A stretch of DNA of 64,000 bases from assembly GCA_964559865.1 (NCBI GenBank), contig CAZLJD010000041.1, positions 1 through 64,000 of the forward strand, in the 5' to 3' direction. Made by a program: the position numbers and the translations under genes. The DNA comes from JAGHAJ01 sp964559865 [NCBI: uncultured Synergistota bacterium]. GTDB taxonomy: Bacteria; Synergistota; JAGHAJ01. Under the pieces are notes generated by a model. That model was not told where the DNA came from. It was given only the letters and a program-made list of their open reading frames with translations, and ran no database searches. How positions within the stretch are numbered: position 1 is the first letter of the stretch; each line of letters begins with the position of its first letter. Shown one piece after another: positions 43,328 to 52,147 of this stretch.

Positions 43328-44365
43328 TCACTCCAATCTAACCCGGGGATCTATAAGCGCATAAGACACATCAACTACAAGGTTACCTATTACCATAATA
43401 AACGCAAACAAAAGAGAGAAACCGAGAATCGAGGCATAGTCTAACTGCTGAGCAGCAGTTGCTGCCCACTGTCCCAATCCAGGAAAGTTAAATATCGTTT
43501 CCGTAATTACTACACCTCCAAGCATCTGAACTATCATCATACCAGCTACAGTAACAACAGGTATTAGAGCATTTCTCTCAGCATGTTTGTATATAACAGT
43601 CTTTTCATCTACACCTTTTGCTCTCGCCGTCCTTATATAATCCTTCCTTAATGTTTCTAACATACTGGAACGTGCTATCCTTAATAGGTATGCCCAAGAA
43701 ACATAAGAAAGTGTGATTATTGGAGCCACCAAATGGCGTAAAGCATCTAAAAACACATATCCATAGCCGTTTAACAAAGCATCTACCGTTATAAGCCCAG
43801 TATAACGGTGAAAAGATGGATTTGTATAAACTATATTTTGTGCCCACACGCTAAGTCTTCCCGGGGGTAACCATCCTAAGACGCCGTAGAAGAAAAACAA
43901 AACGAGCAAACCAAATATAAAAGTTGGTAGAGACCATCCTATGACAGCAACAATTCGCAAGCTCTGGTCTATCGGGTCATTGTGATGAACAGCTGATACC
44001 ACTCCCAACCATATACCAATAAGCACCACTGGAATAATAGAATACAACACCAACTCCAGCGTTGCCGGAAACTTCTCCGCTATAGCAGTCGCAACCGGTT
44101 CATTTGCAACCTTAGACCACCCAAGGTTGAACTTCAACAACTTTCCAACCCATCTAAAGTAGCCCACGGGATACGGATCATCAAGGTGATACTTTTTTAT
44201 TAGCCTCTCCGAAGCAGCAGCACTCTTAAGTGCGTTTGGATTGTTTACATAAGTAGCAAGCCTCTCAAGTGGAGATAAAAGAGAATACACGGAGAAGATG
44301 AGAAATGTAACACCAAAGAGTATCAACGGCAAAAGCAACAACCTTCGCAAAATGTAGGAAAGCAT
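43328..44365 (-). CDS. Oligopeptide/dipeptide ABC transporter permease (OppB/DppB type)
   Basis: This 345-residue inner-membrane permease starts with the characteristic MLSYILRRLLLLPLILFGVTF first helix, followed by a long periplasmic segment (about 35-95; KKYHLDDPYPVGYFRW), five membrane helices and an EAA loop (RTARAKGVDEKTVIYKHAERN). It ends in VSYALIDPRVRLE as usual. A hairpin separates it from the upstream binding-protein gene, so its expression may be lower than that gene's. Confidence 0.93.
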   Translation of the reverse strand: MLSYILRRLLLLPLILFGVTFLIFSVYSLLSPLERLATYVNNPNALKSAAASERLIKKYHLDDPYPVGYFRWVGKLLKFNLGWSKVANEPVATAIAEKFPATLELVLYSIIPVVLIGIWLGVVSAVHHNDPIDQSLRIVAVIGWSLPTFIFGLLVLFFFYGVLGWLPPGRLSVWAQNIVYTNPSFHRYTGLITVDALLNGYGYVFLDALRHLVAPIITLSYVSWAYLLRIARSSMLETLRKDYIRTARAKGVDEKTVIYKHAERNALIPVVTVAGMMIVQMLGGVVITETIFNFPGLGQWAATAAQQLDYASILGFSLLFAFIMVIGNLVVDVSYALIDPRVRLE

Positions 44366-44391
44366 GCTTCACCTCCTCTTTTTACTGAAAA

Positions 44392-44415
44392 GGGGAGACA
44401 GCTATGTGTCTCCCC
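44392..44415 (-). terminator. Intercistronic hairpin between binding-protein and permease genes
   Basis: A perfect 9-bp stem, GGGGAGACA with TGTCTCCCC and a 6-base loop, is followed on the minus strand by TTTT. It lies between the oppA-like stop and the oppB-like start. I read it as a partial terminator or mRNA-stabilising stem that allows more binding protein than permease to be made. Confidence 0.6.
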
Positions 44416-44428
44416 CTACCAAGCGCAA

Positions 44429-46276
44429 CTACTTGCTCAGTGTGTAGAAATCCTGCCCAGGTCTTATAGCATTATAGTACCAACCTTTTACCCATGTTCT
44501 TTCAACATGGAAAACTATATTCTGATACAGGTAGAGCGAAATGGCATAGTCGTGTGCAATCTTCACAAGTTTCTTATACAGAGCTGCCCTCTTCTTAGGG
44601 TCGGTCTCCCTAATAGCCTTCTTTATAAGAGGATCCACATTCTTCTTGGCAAACTCTATGTATGCCTTTCCAAAGTTTGAGCTGTACGCTCCAGTGCTAC
44701 CCATATATGTAGGTATAAAGTTATGTGGGTCAGGATAATCTGCAAGCCAACCTATAGTAAATATCGGCATCTTTTCTGTCCTGTAGAGTTCAAGATAAGC
44801 AGACCACTGAACTCCTACAGGTTCAATTTTGAACTTTGGATTTATCATCTTTGCGTAAGTTGCTATCATGTCACACGCCATCTTACGAGTGTCATTTCCA
44901 GAGTTGTAGAATATCTTAAACTTAAACCCTTTCTCCCATACCTTACCTCCCCAGGCCTTCTTAAACTCTTCCCTTGCCTTCTTAATACTAAAGTGGTAGA
45001 AAAGGGAAGGATCATCAGAGTACCCCAGCAACCCCTTGACAAGAGGCCCTGGATTTCTTATAGCTAACCCATTTAACGCCTTCTTTATAAAGAGCTCATA
45101 CGGGAACAGGTAAGAAAATGCCTTTCTCACATGCACATCAGAGAAGAAGTTCGGAGGGATACCGTTACCATCAAGTTTACCACTACCTATGTAAGGATTG
45201 CCCTTTGCGTTGATCGTCCATGGCCACATACTAACAACATTCATTAGGCCCGGCAATCCCTTTATAACTCTGACCCCTTTCATATGCTCTACCTCTTTAA
45301 GGTTTGCAGGTGGAACATACACTATATCTGCATCGCCTTTTTGCAACATAAGCTTCCTTGTGGTCCACTCATCCACATACTTGATAACAACTTCTTTTAT
45401 CTTTGCAGGGCCACGCCAGTAGTCGTCAAATCTCTCAAGGATAACTGCCTGGCTCTTTATCCACTTCTTGAGGATAAATGGGCCAGAACCATTCTCCTTA
45501 GCATACAGAGGATCTTTGGCTCTATCCGGATCGTGATACTTCCACCATGTATCGGCCCTACCATCCCATGCTCCCTGAGCAATAGCCCACTTTTTGTCTA
45601 TAATAGAACCCCAACTGCCACTGTGCGCCAGTATAGAAAGGAATGGTGCATAAGGCTGTGCAAGGTGGAATACCACATTGTTACCCTTAACCTCTACTGC
45701 CTTGTTCACATAGTCAGTAACAACTTTTATCATTGCCTTTTTATACTGTGGCTTGAGCACCTTTTTGCCATTCTTGTCTGTTGTAAACATATCAGAGTAC
45801 TTCTTTACACCTGCAACTTTTACTGCAAGCTCTTCAATGCTGTCTACACCCAAAAGCGGTTCACAAAGCATCCACACAGGGCCACCAGACCTGTCAAAAA
45901 TCAAAGCCCTTCTGAAGCTGTAAGCTACATCTTCAGGAGTAAGAATATCACCGTTATGGAACTTAACGCCTTTCCTTATAGGAAAGATATAAGTAAGCCC
46001 CCCATCCTTAATGAGCCCATTCTCCTTTGATGGCACCTTCGTTGCAATCATAGGCTCAAATTCTTTTAGGCTTGAACCTTTGTAGTTTATAAGGTTATCG
46101 TAAAGATTGTAGATTACCTCGCCGCTTGCAGTATCGTAGCTCCAATGAGGATCCATAGTTGCGGGACCACCAATGGTAACCTCAATGATAGTGTTGGGAT
46201 TCTTCACTGCTGCAAATGCTACTGAAGAAACCATCAACACCGCAACCAACACAATACCCAACCATTTTCCCTTCAA
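44429..46276 (-). CDS. Peptide ABC transporter substrate-binding protein (family 5)
   Basis: This 615-residue periplasmic binding protein belongs to the OppA/DppA family. The signal peptide (first 23 residues, ending VAFAA) lacks a lipobox, so it should be free in the periplasm as in diderm bacteria. Typical regions are the PATMDPHWSYDTASGEV ligand-domain start, FHNGDILTPEDVAYSFRRAL, and the C-terminal HDYAISLYLYQNIVFHV region. It is longer than the usual 500-540 residues, with an insert around 150-200. The TTG start has GGAGGGA about 7 bases upstream. It is the first gene of the opp-type operon and has its own promoter. Peptide length preference cannot be told. Confidence 0.93.
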   Translation of the reverse strand: MKGKWLGIVLVAVLMVSSVAFAAVKNPNTIIEVTIGGPATMDPHWSYDTASGEVIYNLYDNLINYKGSSLKEFEPMIATKVPSKENGLIKDGGLTYIFPIRKGVKFHNGDILTPEDVAYSFRRALIFDRSGGPVWMLCEPLLGVDSIEELAVKVAGVKKYSDMFTTDKNGKKVLKPQYKKAMIKVVTDYVNKAVEVKGNNVVFHLAQPYAPFLSILAHSGSWGSIIDKKWAIAQGAWDGRADTWWKYHDPDRAKDPLYAKENGSGPFILKKWIKSQAVILERFDDYWRGPAKIKEVVIKYVDEWTTRKLMLQKGDADIVYVPPANLKEVEHMKGVRVIKGLPGLMNVVSMWPWTINAKGNPYIGSGKLDGNGIPPNFFSDVHVRKAFSYLFPYELFIKKALNGLAIRNPGPLVKGLLGYSDDPSLFYHFSIKKAREEFKKAWGGKVWEKGFKFKIFYNSGNDTRKMACDMIATYAKMINPKFKIEPVGVQWSAYLELYRTEKMPIFTIGWLADYPDPHNFIPTYMGSTGAYSSNFGKAYIEFAKKNVDPLIKKAIRETDPKKRAALYKKLVKIAHDYAISLYLYQNIVFHVERTWVKGWYYNAIRPGQDFYTLSK

Positions 46277-46306
46277 AACTATCCCTCCTTTTACACATTT
46301 TTAATA

Positions 46307-46334
46307 ATTATACCACCCCAAAAGGGCTTGTAAA
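46307..46334 (-). promoter_or_regulatory. Promoter of the opp-type operon
   Basis: On the minus strand TTTACA (46334-46329, 5 of 6 to consensus) and a perfect TATAAT (46312-46307) are 16 bases apart with TGG just before the -10 box. It lies about 31 bases before the TTG start of the binding-protein gene. Confidence 0.75.
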
Positions 46335-46452
46335 AGTACAAAACATACTAAAAGGTCCAAAACCGCAATAATGTCCTACCTTCTAACCCAAAGAAATTAC
46401 CTTATACAGTAGGGTAGCCTCTCTCAGTCTTCTAAAACTCCCATTTAAACTG

Positions 46453-46458
46453 TATAAT
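46453..46458 (+). promoter_or_regulatory. -10 box of the TmcAL gene (leader at most a few bases)
   Basis: A perfect TATAAT ends nine bases before the ATG at 46468, so transcription would start within about 0-3 bases of the start codon. No Shine-Dalgarno is present between them. A weak TTCTAA lies at 46430-46435, 17 bases upstream. Confidence 0.5.
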
Positions 46459-46467
46459 ACATTAAGT

Positions 46468-47673
46468 ATGAAAGTCATGGGTATAGTAGTGGAATACAAC
46501 CCATTTCATTTTGGCCATCAATACCATATAGAAGAAGGGAAAAGGGTTACAGGCGCAGAGGCAGTAGTCGCTGTAATGAGTGGGAACTTTTTGCAAAGAG
46601 GAGAGCCAGCTATAGCCGACAAATGGGCACGCACGGAAATAGCGCTCTCGCAAGGTATAGATCTTTTAATAGAGTTACCCACCGTCTTTTCCTGCCACAA
46701 CGCAGGTGTATTTGCAAAAGGAGCTATCTCAATATTAAACTCAACAGGAGTTGTAAACTATCTTGTATTTGGCAGTGAAGAAGGAAAAATAGAAAGCTTA
46801 CTTAAAGCAGCCAAAGTACTTGCCAACGAAAGTCCAGAGTTCAAAAGGAACCTTCACAGCTTCTTAAAAGAAGGCCTATCTTACCCCGACGCACAGAGCA
46901 GAGCCCTATCACAACTAACTGACTTATCTGCAAACGAACTTGGCAAACCAAACAACATACTCGGCATAGAGTACCTGAAACAGCTACTACTTCTGAAGAG
47001 TCCAATACATCCTATAACCATAAAAAGGTTACACTCAAACTACCACGATACCGAGGTGAAGGGGAAAATATCCAGTGCAACTGCCATAAGGGAGCTAATA
47101 ACAAGAAAAGGCATAGAATCAGCAAGAAGCTACCTACCTACTAACTCATACGAAATACTCAAGAGAGAGGCAGAAAACGGCAGAGCCCCCATAACACTGC
47201 ACGACTTTTCCAACCTTATACTATACCAGATAAGGAAGGGTGTAGAGATACCAGAAGCCAGAGAAGGCATAGAAAATAGAATAAGAAGGGCTGCTTTTAT
47301 CTCCACAAACATAAAAGAGCTAATAGGGAGTATAAAAACCAAGAGGTATACAAAGACAAAGATACAGAGAATGCTCATCCACGCATTGCTGGAACTCACC
47401 GAGCACGACAACAAAACCTTTCAAAGATCAGGACCACAATACATAAGGGTACTGGGTTTTACAGAAAAGGGCAGAAACATCTTAAAACAAATGAAACAAA
47501 CAGCATCTCTTCCCGTCATTCTGAAACCGCATTTGCAGAATGAAAAACACCCAGCTACTTCAATGCTCAAATACGACATCAGGGCTACATGGATATACGC
47601 ACTCGCATTCAGGGAGAGTTCTCTAAGAAGGGGAGATACTGAGTTCAAAAGACATCCTATCTATCTTTGCTAA
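46468..47673 (+). CDS. tmcAL: tRNA(Met) cytidine acetate ligase (TmcAL family)
   Basis: TmcAL makes N4-acetylcytidine at the wobble position of elongator tRNA-Met from acetate and ATP. The 401-residue product has the nucleotidyltransferase site GIVVEYNPFHFGHQYHI near the start, VMSGNFLQRGEPAI with KWARTEIAL, LPTVFSC, the EYLKQLLLL segment, and the SNYHD/SSATAIREL region corresponding to the second catalytic motif. The length fits the family (about 390-410). The ATG has no ribosome site and sits almost at the predicted transcript start. It overlaps the 3' end of coaD by 17 bases tail to tail. Confidence 0.92.
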   Translation: MKVMGIVVEYNPFHFGHQYHIEEGKRVTGAEAVVAVMSGNFLQRGEPAIADKWARTEIALSQGIDLLIELPTVFSCHNAGVFAKGAISILNSTGVVNYLVFGSEEGKIESLLKAAKVLANESPEFKRNLHSFLKEGLSYPDAQSRALSQLTDLSANELGKPNNILGIEYLKQLLLLKSPIHPITIKRLHSNYHDTEVKGKISSATAIRELITRKGIESARSYLPTNSYEILKREAENGRAPITLHDFSNLILYQIRKGVEIPEAREGIENRIRRAAFISTNIKELIGSIKTKRYTKTKIQRMLIHALLELTEHDNKTFQRSGPQYIRVLGFTEKGRNILKQMKQTASLPVILKPHLQNEKHPATSMLKYDIRATWIYALAFRESSLRRGDTEFKRHPIYLC

Positions 47674-48139
47674 AATGTTCTTTCATGTATCGCACCACAA
47701 CATCAGGCACAAGGTCACTCACGGATCCCCCGTAACTGAAAATCTCCTTCACTATCTTTGAGCTCACAAATGACCTATCTGCCCTGGTAACCAAGAATAT
47801 AGTTTCGACCTCGGGGTCTAACTTCTTGTTCATCAAAGCAAGCTGAAACTCATATTCAAAGTCGCTGAGAGCCCTCAGTCCCCTTATAACAACCTTTATA
47901 CTTTTTTTTCTAAGATACTCCACCAGTAGGCCCGAAAATCCTTCAACCTCTACATTCGGAATGTGCTTTGTAGCTTCTTGGACCATCTCTATTCTCTTTC
48001 CGAGAGGAAATGTTGGATACTTATTTCTACTTTCAGAGACCGCAACCACAAGCCTATCGCATATCTTTGCACCTCTCTCTATCACATCGAGATGACCGTA
48101 AGTAAGGGGATCAAATGTACCAGCGTAAACAGCATCCAC
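47657..48139 (-). CDS. coaD: Phosphopantetheine adenylyltransferase
   Basis: CoaD adds AMP to 4'-phosphopantetheine in coenzyme A synthesis. The about 160-residue product has AGTFDPLTYGHLDVI (the TxGH nucleotidyltransferase site), VVAVSESRNKYP, GLRALSDFEYE, and the FVSSKIVKEI motif near the C-terminus, with expected spacing. I prefer the GTG at 48139, because GGAGGA lies 9 bases before it while the GTG at 48148 directly abuts that site. It follows rsmD closely, a pairing seen in many Firmicutes-like genomes. Confidence 0.95.
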   Translation of the reverse strand: MDAVYAGTFDPLTYGHLDVIERGAKICDRLVVAVSESRNKYPTFPLGKRIEMVQEATKHIPNVEVEGFSGLLVEYLRKKSIKVVIRGLRALSDFEYEFQLALMNKKLDPEVETIFLVTRADRSFVSSKIVKEIFSYGGSVSDLVPDVVVRYMKEHFSKDR

Positions 48140-48144
48140 AAAAA

Positions 48145-48645
48145 TCACTCCTCCTTTGGAATATTATCTATCTTCAGGATACCCAAAGCCGTATCCCCGT
48201 AAATATACTCCTTTTCAACTATCTCCTTGTCCACATCACCTTTTCTGTACTCTGCAATCAACCAACCACCTTCACCAACAACACTAAACCTCCTTATCAG
48301 TCTTACAACTCTTTCCACATATCCCTTACCGTAAGGAGGATCCATAAAAACAATATCAAATTTAAGACCTTTATCGTAAAGATATCTCAAGGCTCTAAGG
48401 ACATCCATACCAACAACAAACCCACTATTTATTCCCATCCCCTTTAGTCTCTCTCTTATTGCACTGGCAAGTAGCTTGTCCTTTTCAACCCAAACAACCA
48501 TATCCGCACCCTTTTCCAAAACCTTAAAGCCCACATTACCTGTACCAGCAAAAAGATCGAGAAATCTCACTCCATAAACATCTCCCACTATATTAAGCAA
48601 AGCCCCCAATACAAGAGAAGTAGTAGGCCTCAGGCTCCTGCCCAA
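48145..48645 (-). CDS. rsmD: 16S rRNA (guanine966-N2)-methyltransferase
   Basis: RsmD is a SAM-dependent enzyme that methylates G966 of 16S rRNA. The 166-residue product has SLRPTTSLVLGALLNI, the SAM loop FLDLFAGTGNVGFKVLEKGA and the catalytic DPPYGKGYV motif. It begins at a TTG overlapping the recG stop by 16 bases, and lacks the first about 10 residues (a RxIxGxxxG strand) present in most homologues. This may be a true short form or the start may be further upstream inside recG. It is followed by coaD. Confidence 0.9.
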   Translation of the reverse strand: MGRSLRPTTSLVLGALLNIVGDVYGVRFLDLFAGTGNVGFKVLEKGADMVVWVEKDKLLASAIRERLKGMGINSGFVVGMDVLRALRYLYDKGLKFDIVFMDPPYGKGYVERVVRLIRRFSVVGEGGWLIAEYRKGDVDKEIVEKEYIYGDTALGILKIDNIPKEE

Positions 48646-50696
48646 AGGTCAAACCTACCCTTCCACCTATTTTTAATCTCCGAAAGCATTGAGGGATAGT
48701 CGAAGAGTTTATCCCCATAGTTTACGAGTGCTGCTGCTTCCTCCCTTGCAATTTTCAGTATATCTATATCTCTAAGAACATCTGCTATTCTCAAATCCGG
48801 CATCCCGTGTTGTTTCAAACCGTATACCTCACCCGGTCCTCTTATCTTAAGGTCTATCTCAGAGAGCTTAAATCCATTGCTAATCTCCACGAGTGCCCTT
48901 AACCGTTTTTTTGCCTCTTCGGTTTTCGGATCAGATATCAAGACACAATAAGATTCATGTTTACCTCTGCCTACCCTTCCTCTGAGCTGGTGTAGTTGAG
49001 AGATACCAAACCTCTCAGCATTTTCTACAACCATTACAGTCGCATTAGGAACATCTACACCAACCTCTATAACCTGTGTAGCAACTAAAATGTCTATCTT
49101 ACCATCTCTAAAACTTCTCATCACAAGCTCTTTATCCCTGCTCTTCATATCTCCGTGAAGCAGTCCAACACGCAGCTCAGGGAACACATCTTCTTTCAAA
49201 TATTCATACATGGACACCGCTGGCTGCACATCAAGAACTTCGGACTCCTCTATAATAGGACAAACAACGTAGATCTGGTGTCCCAGATCCACTTCTTTCC
49301 TGATAAACTCGTAAAGCCTATCTCTACTCGACTCACTTATCCAGTATGTCTTAACAGGCTTTCTTCCAGGAGGCATCTGGTCAATTATAGAGACATCAAG
49401 GTCACCATAAAGGGTGAGCGTCAATGTTCTCGGTATAGGGGTAGCCGTCATAACTAAAAGATGAGGTGCCCTGCCCTTGCTCACAAGTTTAACCCTCTGA
49501 GCTACCCCAAATCTGTGTTGTTCGTCTATAACCACCAGTCCCAAGTTCTTAAACTCTACTCTATCCTGTATAAGGCTGTGAGTACCTATGACAAGGTCTA
49601 TATCCCCATCGCGCAAACCCCTGCAGACATCTTCTTGTTCCCCTTTGGAAAGCTTGCTACCCAGAAATGCCACCCTCATCCCTACATGAGAAAACATATC
49701 CTTCACGGAGAGGTAGTGCTGTTCTGCCAATATCTCTGTGGGAGCCATCATCGCACCTTGATAACCGTTATGCCACGCAACAATTAAGGCAAGCACTGCC
49801 ACCACTGTCTTACCGGAACCAACATCACCCTGCAACAATCTATACATAGGAAAACCAGAGGAAAGGTCCTTGAAAATCTCGTTCAACACCCTCCTCTGTG
49901 CAGAAGTCAGTTCAAACGGTAGCAGGCCCAACAATCTTTTTATCTCACTTTCATCTATCAAAAACCTGTAACCCTTGTGCTTATCTCTATAGTTCTTTCT
50001 TCTGATGCTAAGCGCTACCTGTAGCAAAAACAGTTCTTCAAATATCAACCTTTTCCTTGCCCTCTGGAGCTCATCGAAGCTGCTGGGGAAGTGCATGCTC
50101 CTAACAGCCTTCCCCCTACCCATAAGGTTATACTTACTTAAAAGATAATCAGGTAGAACCTCTGGAAGTTGGTCTATACACTCTTCAATAACAGTCCACA
50201 GAAACTTTCTCATCTGTTTCTGTCTGAGCTTACCGGCTAACGGGTAAACAGGGACTATCCTGCCCATGTTAATATCCAGAAGTTCGCTTGCACCCAGAAC
50301 TTCAAACTCTGGAGATACCATATTCAACTCTCCAAACTTATACTCTACCTTGCCATAGAAGACTCCCTTTACTCCCCGTCTGAGTACATCTTTTATGTAC
50401 CTTTGATTAAACCACACGGCTACAAAGAAATTACCATTTTCATCCCTCAGGCGAGCCTTTATAACATTCATGTTTCTCCTAACCTCTGTGCTTTCCACTG
50501 CCATAACTTCCGCTATAACTGAACCCTTTTCACCTATCTTTACTGCAGTAACCGGAGTTATACTCCTCCTATCCTCATACCTATTAGGAAACAGGAATAG
50601 CAGGTCCTCCACAGTATAAACAGAGAGTTTCGAGAAGTCTTTGGCCCTTTTTGGACCAACTCCCTTGATGTATTGAATAGAGGTGCTAAGCTCCAA
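48630..50696 (-). CDS. recG: ATP-dependent DNA helicase RecG
   Basis: RecG reverses stalled replication forks and branch-migrates Holliday junctions. The 688-residue product starts with a helix-hairpin-helix-like GVGPKRAKDFSKL and a wedge OB-fold domain (about 60-165). The helicase core follows with Walker A GDVGSGKTV, DEQHRFG (DEAD-like box), TATPIPRTL, the HGDMKSRDKE helicase C-domain region and RGRVGRGKHESY, then the C-terminal GLKQHGMPDLRIAD motif. All motifs are intact. It begins 11 bases inside the yggU 3' end. Confidence 0.97.
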   Translation of the reverse strand: MELSTSIQYIKGVGPKRAKDFSKLSVYTVEDLLFLFPNRYEDRRSITPVTAVKIGEKGSVIAEVMAVESTEVRRNMNVIKARLRDENGNFFVAVWFNQRYIKDVLRRGVKGVFYGKVEYKFGELNMVSPEFEVLGASELLDINMGRIVPVYPLAGKLRQKQMRKFLWTVIEECIDQLPEVLPDYLLSKYNLMGRGKAVRSMHFPSSFDELQRARKRLIFEELFLLQVALSIRRKNYRDKHKGYRFLIDESEIKRLLGLLPFELTSAQRRVLNEIFKDLSSGFPMYRLLQGDVGSGKTVVAVLALIVAWHNGYQGAMMAPTEILAEQHYLSVKDMFSHVGMRVAFLGSKLSKGEQEDVCRGLRDGDIDLVIGTHSLIQDRVEFKNLGLVVIDEQHRFGVAQRVKLVSKGRAPHLLVMTATPIPRTLTLTLYGDLDVSIIDQMPPGRKPVKTYWISESSRDRLYEFIRKEVDLGHQIYVVCPIIEESEVLDVQPAVSMYEYLKEDVFPELRVGLLHGDMKSRDKELVMRSFRDGKIDILVATQVIEVGVDVPNATVMVVENAERFGISQLHQLRGRVGRGKHESYCVLISDPKTEEAKKRLRALVEISNGFKLSEIDLKIRGPGEVYGLKQHGMPDLRIADVLRDIDILKIAREEAAALVNYGDKLFDYPSMLSEIKNRWKGRFDLWAGA

Positions 50697-51003
50697 CTAT
50701 ATCATCTACTCCTTTTCTCTTCAATGACTCCTTTACCTCTTCTATCTTTTTCCCCCATACAAGAACAGTCTTGTCCTTGGATCTTTCTCCCTGAATAATC
50801 ATAACCCTGTCCGAGGGTACATCCAACATCCTTCCAAGGAAGGAGACTATCGCCTCATTTGCCTTGCCTCTTATAGGAGGAGCTGCAACTTTCAGCTTTA
50901 GCGCATCTCCATATACACCAACTATCTCGTCCTTATTTGCCTTTGGAACTACCCTTACCTTGAATATGACACCTCGCTGATCACTTCTCAGTAGAACCGA
51001 CAT
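50686..51003 (-). CDS. DUF167/YggU family protein
   Basis: This is a small (about 105-residue) conserved protein of unknown function. The family motifs are KVRVVPKANKDEIVG, LKLKVAAPPIRGKANEAIV and VMIIQGERSKDKTV, all present. I start it at the ATG of 51003, with GGGGGT about 7 bases before it, in place of an earlier start seven codons upstream. It overlaps the divIVA 3' end by 23 bases and recG by 11. It sits in a divIVA-yggT-sepF neighbourhood, as is common. Confidence 0.9.
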   Translation of the reverse strand: MSVLLRSDQRGVIFKVRVVPKANKDEIVGVYGDALKLKVAAPPIRGKANEAIVSFLGRMLDVPSDRVMIIQGERSKDKTVLVWGKKIEEVKESLKRKGVDDIVGA

Positions 51004-51436
51004 CCAATACCCCCTTATTATCATCTTCTATCAGCCTCAAATAGCTTTCAAGCAATGTCTTGAATTCAAGGAAAAAACGCATCCTTGCACGCTTGATACC
51101 CTCGAGGTCCTCTTTAAGCCTCTGAGCCTCCTTGTAAGCCTCTTCTATCAGCTTATCCGCTTTGAGCTTTGCTTCCTTAATTATAAGATCTGCCTCTCTC
51201 TGCGCCACCTTTATCTTCTCTTCAGCACTACTCCGTGCCATCTCTAACTCCTTTTTCGCATCTTCCTCTTTCTTTTTATACTCCGCAAGCTCCACCTTCA
51301 ACCTCTCGTTCTCCTTGGAAAGCTCTTCAATTTCATTTGCCACCATCTCCAAGAATTCATCTACTTCATCTACATCATAACCTCTGAACGAACGGCTAAA
51401 TTCTTGATTATGAATATCAAGTGGGGTTATTCCCAC
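50981..51436 (-). CDS. DivIVA domain protein
   Basis: DivIVA proteins sense negative membrane curvature and recruit division or polar factors. The product (about 151 residues) has the N-terminal membrane-binding module GITPLDIHNQEFSRSFRGYDVDEVDEFL followed (in a separate heptad run) by a long coiled coil rich in Glu/Lys (about 35-115), and a short C-terminal helix. I prefer the GTG at 51436, because AGGGGG lies 8 bases before it and directly abuts the GTG at 51445. Context with sepF and yggT supports a cell division role. Confidence 0.9.
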   Translation of the reverse strand: MGITPLDIHNQEFSRSFRGYDVDEVDEFLEMVANEIEELSKENERLKVELAEYKKKEEDAKKELEMARSSAEEKIKVAQREADLIIKEAKLKADKLIEEAYKEAQRLKEDLEGIKRARMRFFLEFKTLLESYLRLIEDDNKGVLDVGSTEK

Positions 51437-51448
51437 AACCAACACCCC

Positions 51449-51727
51449 CTAAAACAACAATGTGCGAAAGATACTGTCCACCAAATAAGAGATCAACCAA
51501 AGCACAATCAACGCTATGAGAGGAGCAAGGTCTATCCCAAAATTACCAATAGGGATAACCAACCTCACCCTCCTAAAAAACGGCTCAGTAACCCTATAAA
51601 TCCATGCAGAGAAGGGGTTAGAAAAAGGTGGTATCCTCAATAAATCCAAGATAACCCTTATTATGATTATCCACTCATAAATCATAATAAGTAAAGTTAT
51701 TACCCTATAAATAGTATACAACAGCAA
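51449..51727 (-). CDS. YggT family membrane protein
   Basis: This 92-residue membrane protein has two hydrophobic segments (about residues 3-27 and 66-88) around the conserved loop NPFSAWIYRVTEPFFRRVR, the hallmark of the YggT family. Its function is linked to membrane or division site organisation but not well defined. The start is a TTG immediately after the sepF stop, and an alternative TTG two codons later is possible. It lies between sepF and divIVA as in many Gram-positive genomes. Confidence 0.92.
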   Translation of the reverse strand: MLLYTIYRVITLLIMIYEWIIIIRVILDLLRIPPFSNPFSAWIYRVTEPFFRRVRLVIPIGNFGIDLAPLIALIVLWLISYLVDSIFRTLLF

Positions 51728-52147
51728 TCACTCCTTCTTTTCCGCATCTCTTCTGACATCCCTTACAAGTATTCCCCGAGGCGAAAACATATAAACACGC
51801 CTATCTATCTTTGTGATACTACCACCCAAACCGTATGTAACACCACTAATAAAATCCAGCACCTCTTTGGCCTTGGAGTCAGGTAGCATGCGAAAATCCA
51901 CAATAACGGCATTACCACCTTTCAGTAAGTCAGCCATCTCCTTTGCCGGCTCAGGAGAAACAGGCCTAAATATGTGTACAGAAAAGGCATATCCCATTGC
52001 CGAACCATCTTCATCCACCTCTCCAAGGAGCCTTGCCCTCCTATCTGCAGAAGAAGGAGAAGGATTCCTCCTCCACCTTCTATCCTCTACAAAGTCTGTC
52101 CATCCTATTGTGGATAGGAACTTCCTCCACACGTTATCAGTAGCCAA
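51728..52147 (-). CDS. sepF: Cell division protein SepF
   Basis: SepF anchors FtsZ filaments to the membrane and organises the Z ring. The 139-residue product has a short N-terminus (VWRKFLSTIGWTDFVED), an unstructured Arg/Ser-rich linker (about 22-50) and the SepF core with FRPVSPEPAKEMADLL, NAVIVDFRMLPDSKAKEVLDF and the FISGVTYGLGGSITKI segment. All are recognisable. The start is TTG and overlaps the HlyD-like gene by 11 bases. SepF suggests that division here is of the Firmicutes/Synergistota kind, not FtsA/ZipA-only. Confidence 0.94.
   Translation of the reverse strand: MATDNVWRKFLSTIGWTDFVEDRRWRRNPSPSSADRRARLLGEVDEDGSAMGYAFSVHIFRPVSPEPAKEMADLLKGGNAVIVDFRMLPDSKAKEVLDFISGVTYGLGGSITKIDRRVYMFSPRGILVRDVRRDAEKKE

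Noticed and set aside
45284-46030. Open frame of 248 codons on the plus strand
   Set aside because: It is antisense to a clear binding-protein gene, with a Cys/Tyr-rich composition typical of a shadow frame.
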